57,071 nt of DNA from JADJOY01 sp964450125 (lineage in GTDB: Bacteria; JADJOY01), in assembly GCA_964450125.1 (NCBI GenBank), contig CAYVDO010000003.1, forward strand, positions 1 through 57,071. Direction: 5' to 3'. The notes below the pieces were generated by a model. It saw nothing but the letters and a program-made list of their open reading frames with translations. It ran no database searches and was not told where the DNA came from. The position numbers and the translations under genes were made by a program. This document shows positions 33,185-42,117 of the stretch, piece after piece; position 1 is the first letter of the stretch, and every line of letters starts with the position of its first letter.

Positions 33185-34906
33185 TCACCGGCGACCTGGA
33201 CCAGGCGCGCGGCCGACTCCCTCGCGTGCGGGTTCGGCCGGGGGCAGCGCCGCGGGCTCGGTGCTCGTCGCGGTGGCGCTCGGGTGTGCGTTGCGCAGGT
33301 AGTGCGAGGCGGCCCCGAGCAGCCCCGAGAACCACAACAGCCCGACCACGAGCGATCCCAAACCCATCATCACCGACAGCCAAAGCAGCGTGTTGCGACG
33401 TCGCTCCCGCGCCTCGCGAATGCGACGCGCCGAGGCCGCGCTCTCCGCGCGATTGCGGAGCCGTGTCATGCGCTCGATCTCGTTGGTGCGGGCTTCGCGG
33501 GAGCGTGTCAGCTCGAGCTGCTTGAGCCGGGAATCCTCGAAGGTTCGCTCCAACGCCTTCTCGTGCACATCCTGTTGCTCGCGCATCGTCTGGGCATGGC
33601 GCGCCGCATCCACGCGCATGCGTAGCTCCTCCTCCTCGATGCGCGCGGCGTGATGGGCGCGCGTCACCTCCAACTCGGCCTCGGCGGCTTGCTTGCGCAT
33701 GGTCTCGGTGGCGAGCTCGCGTTCCGCCGCCTCCAGCCGCTGCGCGCGGTGCTCGCCATCCAGCGCGAGCGCCCGGAGCTGCGCGTCCTCGAGCTTCGGC
33801 ACCAGGCCTTCGATCGACTCGGCGAGGGTGCGCTGGCTGCTCTCGAGCGTCGTCAGGCCCTCCGCCACCTCGGCGGCGAGCTGGTCCATTCGCGCAGCGG
33901 TGGCCGCGTGCGCGGCGCGGAATTCTTCGTCCGCCACGCCGGCCGTCGCGGGCGGGCGCTCGACGACCGTGCGCCGTAGCTCGTCGATCGCCGCGGCGAT
34001 CGCCCCGAGGCGTCGATCCAAGCGCGCGTCGATGGCTTCCACGAGCTCGGCGAAGTCCCCCGGCGCATGGCGATGAACGTCGTCGCGAGCGTCGACGGAA
34101 GACGGAAGCGCGGTGCCGGCCGTCGCCACGGGTGAGCCAGCGATGCGCTCGCGAAACTCGCCCGAGGCCCGCGGGCGCTCGAGGGTGGTCGGATTCACCC
34201 GCCGCCGCAGGAACCGCAGGCGCCCCTCGATGTCGCCCGCGTCGAGCATGAGCTCGCCGCGCTTGGCGAGGCTGGCGCGTACCGCCTCGTCGGGAAGCGC
34301 CGCGATGCGCGGATCGCTCGCGACGGCCCGCGCCAGCTCGACCAGCTCGCGATCGATGGGCTCTGGCACCTTGAGGTCGCCTTCGGTGGTGTCGCGCGCC
34401 CGACCTCCGTCTCCGCGCCTTCCGCTCAGCAAGCCCGCGAGCAGCCCTTCCGAGGAGCGAGCCTTGCGCCGACCCCGCGTGGCGTCCTCCACCCGTTCCA
34501 GCTCGAGCGCCGCGATGCGTGCCAGCACCTCGCCGCCGCCGGCTTCACTGCATTCGGCGCGATGTGACGCGGCCAGAACGTGACCGAGAGTGTGATCGCA
34601 CGACTGCAATCGGATCTGGAGAGCGCGCAAGCGGTTACGCAGGCGCGACGACTCGGTCTCCACCTGGGCTGCGGTGTACTCGGAATACTCGGGATAGATG
34701 CGCGCCGGTACCGCGCCCTCGGCGGGCGCCGCGCTTTCGGACGCAGAGGGCGTGGGTTCGTTGCGGCGATCCGGGTGAAGCGCTGTCGCGGTACTCGCCT
34801 CGGGCGAAGCGGTGGATTCGGTGACGTCTTCGAGATCCACTCGCTCACCCTCGTGTGCCGCGCTCGATCCGGCAGGATCCCGCGATTCCGGCGGATTCTC
34901 GCACAT
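33185..34906 (-). CDS. large coiled-coil membrane-anchored protein, function unknown
   Basis: This 573-residue protein has a polar, low-complexity N-terminus (Ser/Ala/Glu-rich, to about residue 70). A central region follows with helical, Arg/Glu-rich repeats and a long coiled coil at about residues 300-520 (EAERELATETMRKQAAEAEL and similar). One C-terminal transmembrane helix, LLWLSVMMGLGSLVVGLLWF, precedes a short Pro/Ala tail. The N-terminal bulk would be cytosolic. No enzymatic domain is recognised. The start is uncertain: ATG 34906 has no clear ribosome binding site, and a longer frame to 35146 is open but has unrelated composition. It is divergent from the secreted protein at 35252. Confidence 0.65.
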   Translation of the reverse strand: MCENPPESRDPAGSSAAHEGERVDLEDVTESTASPEASTATALHPDRRNEPTPSASESAAPAEGAVPARIYPEYSEYTAAQVETESSRLRNRLRALQIRLQSCDHTLGHVLAASHRAECSEAGGGEVLARIAALELERVEDATRGRRKARSSEGLLAGLLSGRRGDGGRARDTTEGDLKVPEPIDRELVELARAVASDPRIAALPDEAVRASLAKRGELMLDAGDIEGRLRFLRRRVNPTTLERPRASGEFRERIAGSPVATAGTALPSSVDARDDVHRHAPGDFAELVEAIDARLDRRLGAIAAAIDELRRTVVERPPATAGVADEEFRAAHAATAARMDQLAAEVAEGLTTLESSQRTLAESIEGLVPKLEDAQLRALALDGEHRAQRLEAAERELATETMRKQAAEAELEVTRAHHAARIEEEELRMRVDAARHAQTMREQQDVHEKALERTFEDSRLKQLELTRSREARTNEIERMTRLRNRAESAASARRIREARERRRNTLLWLSVMMGLGSLVVGLLWFSGLLGAASHYLRNAHPSATATSTEPAALPPAEPAREGVGRAPGPGRR

Positions 34907-35251
34907 CCGCCGAAAGGTGGAGCGATTCGGTCGTGCGTCAGTTTCGTGCCCAACGCTTTCCAGGCGCGAGGGGCTGGCGGCACTCCGAAGGGCGCGCCGC
35001 GGCGACGCGCCTCGAGTCGCGCTCGTGGATCGTGAGCCCCAATCGCGTGGCCGCGGTGCAGGTGAGCCTCCGGTGCCAGGGAGTCGAGCGAGGGCGAGCC
35101 GTGCCCGCCGACGAGTTCCCACGTCCTGGCGACTGCACTGGTGCATGCCAGGCCAACGGCCCTGCGACCAGCGATTCGCGCGAGACGCACCGACTGCCGC
35201 GCCGTGATGGTCCCCTCGCCAGTCGCGCCGGCGCCGAGCGAAGGTGTGCGT
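34907..35251. other. divergent intergenic region, no gene seen
   Basis: These 345 bp lie between the coiled-coil gene and the secreted protein gene. Frames run through on both strands, but none has a ribosome binding site, family motif or codon pattern of a real gene. It should hold both promoters; no clear boxes were found. Confidence 0.45.
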
Positions 35252-35848
35252 ATGTCGACGCCCGGCGCCCGCCGTTCTCGATCCCCGCTACGGCGTGCGC
35301 TCGGCACCGTGAACGTGCTCACGCTGGCGTTCGTGGTGCTGGCGCTGTCGACCACCGTGGCGTCGTCGGGGCGGCCGCCGTCGCTGGGCGCGACCATCAA
35401 GGTGGTTCAGTCGCTGCCGGACTGCGGAATCGTGGTGTACGGCACGCTGCGTGGCACCTTCGGACCGTTTCGGCGCGGGTTCGGCCAGCTCATCGCACCG
35501 GCCTCGCTCGATCTGGTGGCCGACGACGGTCGTTACCTCACCCTGCCGGATTGCATCGAGGAGCCACGCTGGCAGGGGATTCTCTGGCCGCCCCACTGGG
35601 CTCGCACCGAGATCTGGTTCTCCGAGCGATTGCCACCGCTCGAGGGCTTCGACAGCGTTCGTGTGCGGCTCCACGATCGACTCGACAACGAGCGGGTTTC
35701 GGCGGACTACCCGCTCGCGCGCGGCCCAGGGACGTCCGAGATCGTCCCCGACGACGTCCGCTGGCTCGCGCTGCCCGGGCTCGTGCTCGGCGGGGCCGGG
35801 GCTCGGCTCGTCGCCGACGAGGCGACGCTCGAGAGCCCGCGCCGGTGA
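35252..35848 (+). CDS. hypothetical exported protein
   Basis: This 198-residue protein starts at ATG 35252, with AAGGTG upstream. The N-terminus is basic (MSTPGARRSRSPLRRA) and followed by NVLTLAFVVLALSTTVASS, a Sec signal or membrane anchor. The mature part has a LPDCGIVVYGTLRGTF beta-strand pattern and Trp-rich ILWPPHWARTEIWFSERLPP. No family is recognised. It is monocistronic and convergent with the lipoprotein gene. Confidence 0.7.
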   Translation: MSTPGARRSRSPLRRALGTVNVLTLAFVVLALSTTVASSGRPPSLGATIKVVQSLPDCGIVVYGTLRGTFGPFRRGFGQLIAPASLDLVADDGRYLTLPDCIEEPRWQGILWPPHWARTEIWFSERLPPLEGFDSVRVRLHDRLDNERVSADYPLARGPGTSEIVPDDVRWLALPGLVLGGAGARLVADEATLESPRR

Positions 35849-35861
35849 TGCCCGTGGCGCT

Positions 35862-36380
35862 TCAGCCGGGATCGAGGAGCGATCCCAGCGCGGATGCGTC
35901 CTCGGTGCCGGCGAGGACTGCGCGAAACGTATACTGCAACGACACCAGGTCGCCGACGTCGAGTTCCGTGGTCGCGATCTCCTGATCCGCCACCACGATG
36001 AACCCCTTGGCGCTGACCACCTCGTTGTCGGCGAAGGTGACGTTGCCGTCGACGTTCACCTGGCCCTCGTCGGCTTGCAGCGTGGCGGCGTCACGCACCG
36101 TGCCGACCACGCGCGCCGATTGCGCGCGATCGACGACGCCGTCCTTCAGGATGAGCATCACCGCACGGTGGCCGTCGGAGTGCAGCACGATCTTGGTGAG
36201 CCCACCGTCGCTCTGTTGGGTGACGAAGTCGTAGGCCACGTCACCGAAGCTCCGCGTGAGGTCGGGAACGCGAAGAGCTTCGCCGTCGTCTTCGCCGCCG
36301 CAAGCAGTGGAGCCGAGGGTGAGAAGACCCGAAGCGAGTGCCGCGAGCACGCGACGGTCGATCCTGCGGACGGTTGGCAT
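35862..36380 (-). CDS. predicted lipoprotein, function unknown
   Basis: This 172-residue protein has a lipobox-type signal (VLAALASGLLTLGSTAC, Cys27). The mature domain is beta-strand-rich (ARVVGTVRDAATLQADEGQV, VSAKGFIVVADQEI). It may form a small sandwich, but no family is recognised. The next small gene upstream on the same strand starts ~100 bp beyond its start. No transport or enzymatic motif is visible. Confidence 0.75.
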   Translation of the reverse strand: MPTVRRIDRRVLAALASGLLTLGSTACGGEDDGEALRVPDLTRSFGDVAYDFVTQQSDGGLTKIVLHSDGHRAVMLILKDGVVDRAQSARVVGTVRDAATLQADEGQVNVDGNVTFADNEVVSAKGFIVVADQEIATTELDVGDLVSLQYTFRAVLAGTEDASALGSLLDPG

Positions 36381-36482
36381 CGTTTCCTCCGGGATGGCGA
36401 CGCGTGCGATGCGGTGGCGCCGCCGGGTTCGAGAGCCAGGCGCTCGACGCGAACCGATTTCACGCCGAACGAACGCGGGGTG

Positions 36483-36656
36483 TCATCGGTGAGCGAGGTT
36501 GCGCGCGTGGCGACGGAGCGCGTGCGAACGATCGACGGCGCTCGAGGATGTCGCGGGTCGAGCGAGCATGAAAGCGCGGATCAGCGGCCGGAAGGTCTTC
36601 ACGTCGTGCGCGCTCATCGAGAGGATCCGACCGTCTTTCAGCTCGACCTGGTACAT
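36483..36656 (-). CDS. 57-residue hypothetical protein
   Basis: The ATG at 36656 sits 7 bases after a perfect AGGAGG. The product begins MYQVELKDGRILSMSAHDVK, which looks like one or two beta strands and a helix, and ends in an Arg/His-rich tail. Low-complexity codons at the 3' end make the last ~20 residues less certain. The strong ribosome binding site and a compact N-terminal beta-hairpin pattern argue that it is a real gene. Family unknown. Confidence 0.55.
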   Translation of the reverse strand: MYQVELKDGRILSMSAHDVKTFRPLIRAFMLARPATSSSAVDRSHALRRHARNLAHR

Positions 36657-36907
36657 GGGTGCGCCTCCTGGGTTGCGGGGTGTGACCCGCTCCCAAGGCA
36701 ACGCCGATGCCAGCCCGGCGGCCCGGCGGTGGAGTGCGCAATTCTCGGAAATCGTGAGGAAAAATGAGTTTCGCCCGCGCTCAGTGTGGGGGAGCCCGAG
36801 GGCGCCGTCTCGGCGCTGGTACGCAGGCTCTCGGGTGCGCCCGTGTGGCTGTCTCATCGCCGAGACGGGCGAGACGATGGGACGGCGATCCTCGCCGCAC
36901 GCGGGTC

Positions 36908-37450
36908 TCAGTCGAGCGTGAGCAAATACTCGACCGCATCGGAGAGCGAAGCGAAGGCACGATCGGGCGGTGGCGCGTCGCTCGGATATCCGTCGACCGG
37001 GTCCGTCACCAGCAACGCGCGTGCGAACCCTCCGGCGCGGGCGGCGGCGATGTCGGACGGCGCATCACCGACCATGGCGGCGGTGCTGAGATCGAGACTC
37101 AGCTCGCGCGCCGCACGCTCGAAGAGGGCGAGGCCCGGCTTGCGGCACGTGCATCCGGCGTCCGGTGCGTGGGGGCACACGTAGATGGCGCGCAGGATGC
37201 CGCCTGCTCGAGCGACCAGGTCGCGGAGATGGGCGTGCACCCGCTCGACCTCGGCCGCGGTCATGACGCCACGCCCGATCCCCGACTGGTTGGTCACCAC
37301 CACCGGGCTCGCGCCATGGGAGGTGAGGCGTGCGATGGCGGCGAGCGCGCCCGGCAACGGTTCGAGCTCTTCGGGGCGGCGCACCCAATCGCCGACCCGC
37401 CGACGGTTGATGACACCGTCCCGATCCAAGAACACAGCGCCGCGTGCCAT
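36908..37450 (-). CDS. gmhB: D-glycero-D-manno-heptose 1,7-bisphosphate 7-phosphatase
   Basis: This 180-residue HAD-superfamily phosphatase of the GmhB/HisB-N type removes the 7-phosphate in ADP-heptose synthesis for LPS. The nucleophile motif is VFLDRDGVIN, motif II VVVTNQSGIGRG, and motif IV AAMVGDAPSDIAAA. The zinc-binding loop that marks GmhB is CPHAPDAGCTCRKP. The ATG at 37450 overlaps the stop of the epimerase gene (TGATG). Clustering with a sugar epimerase fits envelope glycan synthesis. Confidence 0.93.
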   Translation of the reverse strand: MARGAVFLDRDGVINRRRVGDWVRRPEELEPLPGALAAIARLTSHGASPVVVTNQSGIGRGVMTAAEVERVHAHLRDLVARAGGILRAIYVCPHAPDAGCTCRKPGLALFERAARELSLDLSTAAMVGDAPSDIAAARAGGFARALLVTDPVDGYPSDAPPPDRAFASLSDAVEYLLTLD

Positions 37451-38388
37451 CAGCCGGTGTGTGCGCGTCGATCGAGCTCGGCGATCCAGCGCCAGGTTCG
37501 CCGCACGCCCTCCGCCAACGTCACGCGTGGTGCGTAGCCGAAGCGTAGGGCGGCGGCGCGCACGTCGAGGACGTTCCACGGCACGTCGACGGGGCGCGGC
37601 GGTTCGTGGATCACGCGCACCTCGCCGCCTGCCGCAGCGCGCACCTGGACGACGATCTCGTTCAGGCTGGCGCCGACGCCAGCGCCGAGGTTGAACACGC
37701 GCAGCGGCTCGTCGTCGGGCTCGAGGCTGCCGATCACGCCGCTGGCGAGGTCCTCGACGTGGACGTAGTCGCGCACGACCTCGCCGTCACCCCAGATTCG
37801 GATCGGCTCGCCCAGCGCGGCTCGGTGCAAGAAGACCGTGATGGCGCCTTGCGCGCCGCGCGGGTCCTGGCGCTCACCGTACGGGTTCGAGCAGCGCAAG
37901 ATCGTGGCACGGAAGCCGTGGCGCCGCGCGAACACCGCCACGTACTTCTCGGCGGCGAGCTTGGTGACGCCGTAGGTGGAGATCGGTTCGGTTGCGTGCG
38001 ACTCCGGGATCGGTGCACGTTCCGTCGGCCCGTAGACGGTGCCGCCGGACGAGAAGAAGAGCATGTGGGGCACGCGATGGCGCAGCACGCCCTTCAGGAT
38101 CTCGGTGGTGAGCTCCAGGTTGGAGCGGATGTCGAAGGTGGGATCGTCCTCGGCGCTCTTCGGAACGGTGCACCACGCCAAGTGGAGCACGGCGTCGATT
38201 CCCACCAGCGCGTCGTCGAGCAAGGCCTCGTTGCCGACCTCGCCGTAGAGGTGCTCGACGTTCGGCGGGTCCGGACGGAAGCGCTCTGGAACGCGATCGA
38301 GCGATCGTACCCGGTGCCCGACGGCGGACAGCCGGTCCTTGAGGTGCGAGCCGATGAATCCGCTTCCACCGATCAGCAACACGTTCAC
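37450..38388 (-). CDS. NAD-dependent sugar epimerase/dehydratase
   Basis: This 312-residue extended SDR has MNVLLIGGSGFIGSHL (NAD site), FFSSGGTVYGP, and the YGVTK catalytic Tyr/Lys, followed by LRCSNPYGERQDPRG and GDGEVVRDYVHVEDLASG. It resembles WbiB/GalE-like UDP-sugar 4-epimerases. It is not a clear GmhD. The GTG at 38388 is the start. It overlaps gmhB by one base, so both probably serve the LPS/O-antigen pathway. Confidence 0.88.
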   Translation of the reverse strand: MNVLLIGGSGFIGSHLKDRLSAVGHRVRSLDRVPERFRPDPPNVEHLYGEVGNEALLDDALVGIDAVLHLAWCTVPKSAEDDPTFDIRSNLELTTEILKGVLRHRVPHMLFFSSGGTVYGPTERAPIPESHATEPISTYGVTKLAAEKYVAVFARRHGFRATILRCSNPYGERQDPRGAQGAITVFLHRAALGEPIRIWGDGEVVRDYVHVEDLASGVIGSLEPDDEPLRVFNLGAGVGASLNEIVVQVRAAAGGEVRVIHEPPRPVDVPWNVLDVRAAALRFGYAPRVTLAEGVRRTWRWIAELDRRAHTG

Positions 38389-38512
38389 GAGCGTGGTGCT
38401 CCCTCGATCATCCGAAGTTGTCCGGAGCGCAGGTGAGGTTGCATGATGGAGGCCATCTCGCCGGCTCGTCGCTACGCGCGGTGAGCGACTTCCGATCCTA
38501 TCGCATCGAGCG

Positions 38513-39295
38513 ATGATCCAAACCCCTGGTCGTCCTCGCGCGTGTGCAGCGCTCGATCGCGCGGTCCCGCGTGGTGTGCGCGGCGGCGCTCGCGCGGCGG
38601 CGGTGTTGGCGGTGGTGGTTCTCGCTTCGGGATGTACGGTCCTCAATCGATACATCCCGATCCAGTCGGCGCCGCCGGAAGTATCGTCGGCCGGTTTTCG
38701 CATGCCGGCGAACGGACGGATCACCTCGACCTTCGGCATGCGCACGTTGCTCGGTACGACCCGCATGCACAAGGGCATCGATTTCGAGGGCGAGTATCTG
38801 ATCGGCCCGGTCTTCGCGACGGCGGACGGAGTGGTGACGCTCAGCCAAACCAGCGAGACCTACGGTGAATGGATCGAGATCAAGCACACCAACGGCTACG
38901 CGAGTCGCTACGCGCACATGGTGTGGCGTCACGTCTCGGCCGGAACCGAGGTGAAGCAGGGTGATGTGATCGGCCGATTCGGCTCTACGGGGCGCTCGAC
39001 CGGTACGCATCTGCACTTCGAGATCCTGCGCAACGGCTCGCAGATCGATCCGCTGCCGCTCGTGCCCCGAGGGCAGGTCGTCGGCAACACCGGTCGCGCC
39101 AAAGCCGACGCCGCCGCGGCGCCGCCACCGGGGACGAAAAGTGGGGCGAAGCCTGCACCCGCGACGAAAGCGCCCGCGAAGAAGGGGAAGAAAGGCGCTG
39201 CTGCGCCTGCTGCAGAACCGCCGCCGCCCGCGCCCCCTCCCGCAGCGGCTCCCGTGCCCCCACCAGAGTCGGCGGCCGAGGAAGGCATGGACTGA
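38513..39295 (+). CDS. M23 (LytM) family peptidase, lipoprotein
   Basis: This 260-residue protein has a lipobox (VVLASGC, Cys at about residue 41) and a LytM domain at ~65-180. The Zn-binding set is seen as HKGIDFEG (H..D) and GTHLHFEI (HxH), with SRYAHM between, so it appears catalytically complete and likely cleaves peptidoglycan crosslinks. The C-terminal 70 residues are Pro/Ala/Lys-rich (APPPGTKSGAKPAPATKA), as in cell-wall spanning linkers. The stop overlaps the next gene's CTG codon. Confidence 0.87.
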   Translation: MIQTPGRPRACAALDRAVPRGVRGGARAAAVLAVVVLASGCTVLNRYIPIQSAPPEVSSAGFRMPANGRITSTFGMRTLLGTTRMHKGIDFEGEYLIGPVFATADGVVTLSQTSETYGEWIEIKHTNGYASRYAHMVWRHVSAGTEVKQGDVIGRFGSTGRSTGTHLHFEILRNGSQIDPLPLVPRGQVVGNTGRAKADAAAAPPPGTKSGAKPAPATKAPAKKGKKGAAAPAAEPPPPAPPPAAAPVPPPESAAEEGMD

Positions 39296-39906
39296 GCGCG
39301 CTCACGGACTACTGGCGGCATGGGCTGTGGCGCATCGATCTCGCGCTCGCCCGCTCGTGGGGGCTGGGACGTGCATTCGCCACGTCGCTCGCCGAGCGAC
39401 CGAGCGGCGCTCACGGCGTGAACCTGGCCTACGGCGAAACGCCCTGGAGGGCGATGCGCACGATCCTGTCCCACGTCGCGCTCGGCGCCGAAGACACGCT
39501 TCTCGAGCTCGGCTCGGGCACGGGCCGATTCTCCATGATCGCCACGCAGCTCACGGGTTGCCGTGCGATTGGCATCGAACTGGTGCCGTCCTTCGTGGAG
39601 CGGGCCAACGCCATCTCCAGCGGGTTGGCGATGAAGCGTTGCGAGTTTCGCCAGCAGGACTTCTTCGACGTGTCTTGGCGCGAGGCATCGGTGGTCTATT
39701 GCGCGACCACCACCTTCGACGAGGGCACGCTCGCGCGTTTCGACGACAAGTGCCGCGAGCTCCGCCCCGGCGCGCGGGTAGTCACGGTCACCCAGCCGCC
39801 GCGAGTACGCGGAATGGCGCTGGAATGGATGGAGGTGCTCGATTTCTCGTGGGGCCCCGGTACCGTCTTCCTCCACCGGTATGCGGTCGCGAACGGGCAC
39901 GGGTAG
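39292..39906 (+). CDS. class I SAM-dependent methyltransferase
   Basis: This is a Rossmann methyltransferase. Motif I is TLLELGSGTGRFSMI, the acidic motif II is IGIELVPS, and RQQDFFDVSW and VTVTQPPRV follow. The frame is open back into the preceding gene. The best-supported beginning is a CTG at 39292 that overlaps the M23 stop (CTGA), 6-8 bases after GAGGAAGG; it gives 204 residues starting with LTDYWRHGLWRIDLALARSW. A conventional GTG at 39418 gives 162 residues but cuts off this helix and starts just before YGETPW. The N-terminal choice is unsure. Substrate unknown. Confidence 0.78.
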   Translation: MSALTDYWRHGLWRIDLALARSWGLGRAFATSLAERPSGAHGVNLAYGETPWRAMRTILSHVALGAEDTLLELGSGTGRFSMIATQLTGCRAIGIELVPSFVERANAISSGLAMKRCEFRQQDFFDVSWREASVVYCATTTFDEGTLARFDDKCRELRPGARVVTVTQPPRVRGMALEWMEVLDFSWGPGTVFLHRYAVANGHG

Positions 39907-40021
39907 TGGTCCAGTTTCGCGCTGAGCTCGCACGGGGCGCGGAGGGCCCGGGGCACGTCGAAGGGGGATCCGCTGTCGCGTAGCGCGGTCGAAGCGAACC
40001 CCTGCACGGGCGCGCATCGCG

Positions 40022-40051
40022 TTGACCCCCCGAAACCGATGCAACTATGCT
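40022..40051 (+). promoter_or_regulatory. sigma-70-type promoter of the DUF4124 gene
   Basis: TTGACC (40022-40027) and TATGCT (40046-40051) are 18 bp apart. Transcription would start near 40058, downstream of the ATG at 40039, which supports the GTG at 40111 as the start. Confidence 0.65.
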
Positions 40052-40110
40052 CGCGCGGCTTCGACGGACCCGATGGCGAGTCGGTCGCGTCGTTGCCGCG
40101 GAGGTGCTGC

Positions 40111-40812
40111 GTGGCCGATCAGCGAACGTCGATGGTCCGTGCTCGGGTGTCGCGAGTAGCGGTGTGGGTGTGCTTCGTCGGGCTGTGTGTCGCGCTGGCG
40201 AGCGCTGCGCACGCGAAGATGTACAAGTGGGTGGATGCGGGCGGAAAGCTGAGTGTTGGCACATCGCCACCGCCCACGGACTACCAATGGGTCGACGAAC
40301 GCGGTGTTTACTACAACGTACCGGTGGTGAACGGACGTGAGCTGATCTACATCGGCACCGCGCCCGAGAAGAAGGTCGAGACCCACGGTGCGCTCAGACG
40401 ATCACGTGGCTTCGGCTCCGGGAGCAAGGCGGCGTGGGACGTTTCGCCGCTCAAGTCGGCCGATCCGGTGCAGGTCGGGCTCGGCGATCAGTTTCTCCCC
40501 ACCGAAGGCGCCGATCACGTGGTGCTCGGAGTGACGGGCACCGTGGTCAAGGAGCAGGACTGCTTGGTGGTCGAGTTCGACAATCGCGGGGACGCCACGC
40601 TCACCGACATGCGCGCAGCGTTCGCGCTCTATACGAGCAACGTCTTCATCGGGCAGCGCGTGGTCACCGTCGGGGAGCTGCAGAAGGGGACGAAGTCGCT
40701 GCAGGTGTGCGAGGGGCAAGGTACGGTCTCGTTCGCCGACGGCCTCGCGCTCGACCACATGACGTGGAAGGCGGGTGGCGTTCAGAAGAATTGGCCATCC
40801 GGGAATCGCTGA
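40111..40812 (+). CDS. DUF4124-containing exported protein
   Basis: This 233-residue protein starts at GTG 40111, with GGAGGT at 40100-40105. A signal sequence follows (RVAVWVCFVGLCVALASAAHA). The mature N-terminus KMYKWVDAGGKLSVGTSPP resembles DUF4124, which is common on secreted proteobacterial proteins. A second beta-rich domain (EQDCLVVEFDNRGDATLTDM, FIGQRVVTVGELQKGTK) resembles FxLYD-type domains. Role unknown; extracytoplasmic. Confidence 0.75.
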   Translation: MADQRTSMVRARVSRVAVWVCFVGLCVALASAAHAKMYKWVDAGGKLSVGTSPPPTDYQWVDERGVYYNVPVVNGRELIYIGTAPEKKVETHGALRRSRGFGSGSKAAWDVSPLKSADPVQVGLGDQFLPTEGADHVVLGVTGTVVKEQDCLVVEFDNRGDATLTDMRAAFALYTSNVFIGQRVVTVGELQKGTKSLQVCEGQGTVSFADGLALDHMTWKAGGVQKNWPSGNR

Positions 40813-40872
40813 GCCGATCCGAATCGAGAGCACCGCACTCCTACCCATTCCGCCGCTCCAGGAGACATCGCG

Positions 40873-41382
40873 TTGGATTCCATCCGCCACGTCGAGCAAG
40901 AGGAAACGGTAGACCTGCACGCCCGCTGCCAGGAGCTGTGCGCCGAGGTGACGGGTTCGTGCGTGGCCGACGGCGACGCGTTGGTGCTCGCGGGCGCCGT
41001 ACGCATCAGCCCGCGTGGGCTCGCCCTGGTGGGTGACGACGCGTTGCCGGCAACCAAGCGGCGCATGGGGGAGCTCACGGCGCGGCTGCGCGATCTCAAC
41101 GACGGTCTCGGCGCGTCGGTGGCCGACGAGCGCCTCACATCGCTCGTGCAAGCCAACGCGAAGCAGGCTGAGCTGGTTGCACGCGTGGACGCGATCAAGC
41201 AGCTCGGGGAAGCCGTGGATCGCGCGCTCGAAGCGCTGGCGTTGCTCGAAGAGACCCCCGCCGTCGAAGTCGACTTCGGGCGTTTGCACCGGATGCTCGC
41301 CGAGCTGACGACGCTTGCCGCGGTGCCGCTCGCCGCGCCGCTGTCGGTCACGCACGTGGTCGAGGCACCTTTTCGCGTCTGA
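40873..41382 (+). CDS. helical protein of unknown function
   Basis: This 169-residue soluble protein is predicted as mostly helical (LTARLRDLNDGLGASVADER, ALEALALLEETPAVEVDFGR). The TTG at 40873 has CAGGAGA upstream at proper spacing. No family or signal is recognised. It is on the same strand 60 bp after the DUF4124 gene and convergent with the histidine phosphatase. Confidence 0.65.
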   Translation: MDSIRHVEQEETVDLHARCQELCAEVTGSCVADGDALVLAGAVRISPRGLALVGDDALPATKRRMGELTARLRDLNDGLGASVADERLTSLVQANAKQAELVARVDAIKQLGEAVDRALEALALLEETPAVEVDFGRLHRMLAELTTLAAVPLAAPLSVTHVVEAPFRV

Positions 41383-41418
41383 GCCTCACCATGGCCGCGA
41401 GACGTCGCGAGGACGTCT

Positions 41419-42117
41419 CTACGGCGCCCGCAGATGGGCGTGCTCCGCGTAATCGATGATCTGATAACGGCCCGAGGCGTGGACCTCGACCTGCGTGATC
41501 GACCCGTTTCGGATGTACGGTCGCCGAACCGAGTTACGGATGCGGGTTGCCGGGTCGGCCAAGAAATTCGCGAAGAAGTAGATCAGGTAGCCGTGCGAGA
41601 AGATTGCAATTGAATCGCGTGGGCCGTGGTTCGAGCGCAGATGACCGAGAAAGCGCACCAGCCGCTCGACCACGTTCATCGGGCTCTCGCCGCCCTCGGT
41701 CTCGTCGCGTAGCCAACGTGCCCAGTAGATCGGTAGCAGCACGCTGCCCACGAGCGCGGCACGGGCACGTTCCGGAAGCGGTAGGCGCTGCGCTGTCCTG
41801 AGGAAGGGCGCGGCCCGCGAGGTGCTGCCCAGCCGACCGCATCGGTTCTCGGCGACGTCGTCGTTCTCGTGGACGGGCAATGCGAGCGCTCGTGCGGTGA
41901 AGTCGGCGGTCTCGCGGGCGCGTAGCAACGGGCTCGCGTAGATCGCGTCGACACCAATCTTCGTGAGGTGACTCGCGACGCGACGCGCCTCGTCGCGTCC
42001 GCGGGCCGTGAGCGGGCCCTGGTGCTCGGCGTTGAAGAAGCGGTCGATCATCTCGTGCTCGACCACAGAGACGGAGGGGAATTCCATCTCGCCGTGGCGG
42101 ATCCAGTAGAGGCGCAT
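41419..42117 (-). CDS. histidine phosphatase (phosphoglycerate mutase-like) protein
   Basis: This is a 232-residue branch of the histidine phosphatase superfamily. The phospho-His motif is LYWIRHGEME, the second Arg is in YASPLLRARETADF, Glu is in GGESPMNVVERL, and the second catalytic His is in IAIFSHGYLIYF. All core residues are present. Substrates range from sugar phosphates to phosphohistidine, and none can be assigned. It is monocistronic. Confidence 0.9.
   Translation of the reverse strand: MRLYWIRHGEMEFPSVSVVEHEMIDRFFNAEHQGPLTARGRDEARRVASHLTKIGVDAIYASPLLRARETADFTARALALPVHENDDVAENRCGRLGSTSRAAPFLRTAQRLPLPERARAALVGSVLLPIYWARWLRDETEGGESPMNVVERLVRFLGHLRSNHGPRDSIAIFSHGYLIYFFANFLADPATRIRNSVRRPYIRNGSITQVEVHASGRYQIIDYAEHAHLRAP

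Noticed and set aside
34855..36767. Long overlapping plus-strand frames across 34.9-36.8 kb
   Set aside because: They cross two real genes with good starts and have Arg/Ser-rich shadow composition.
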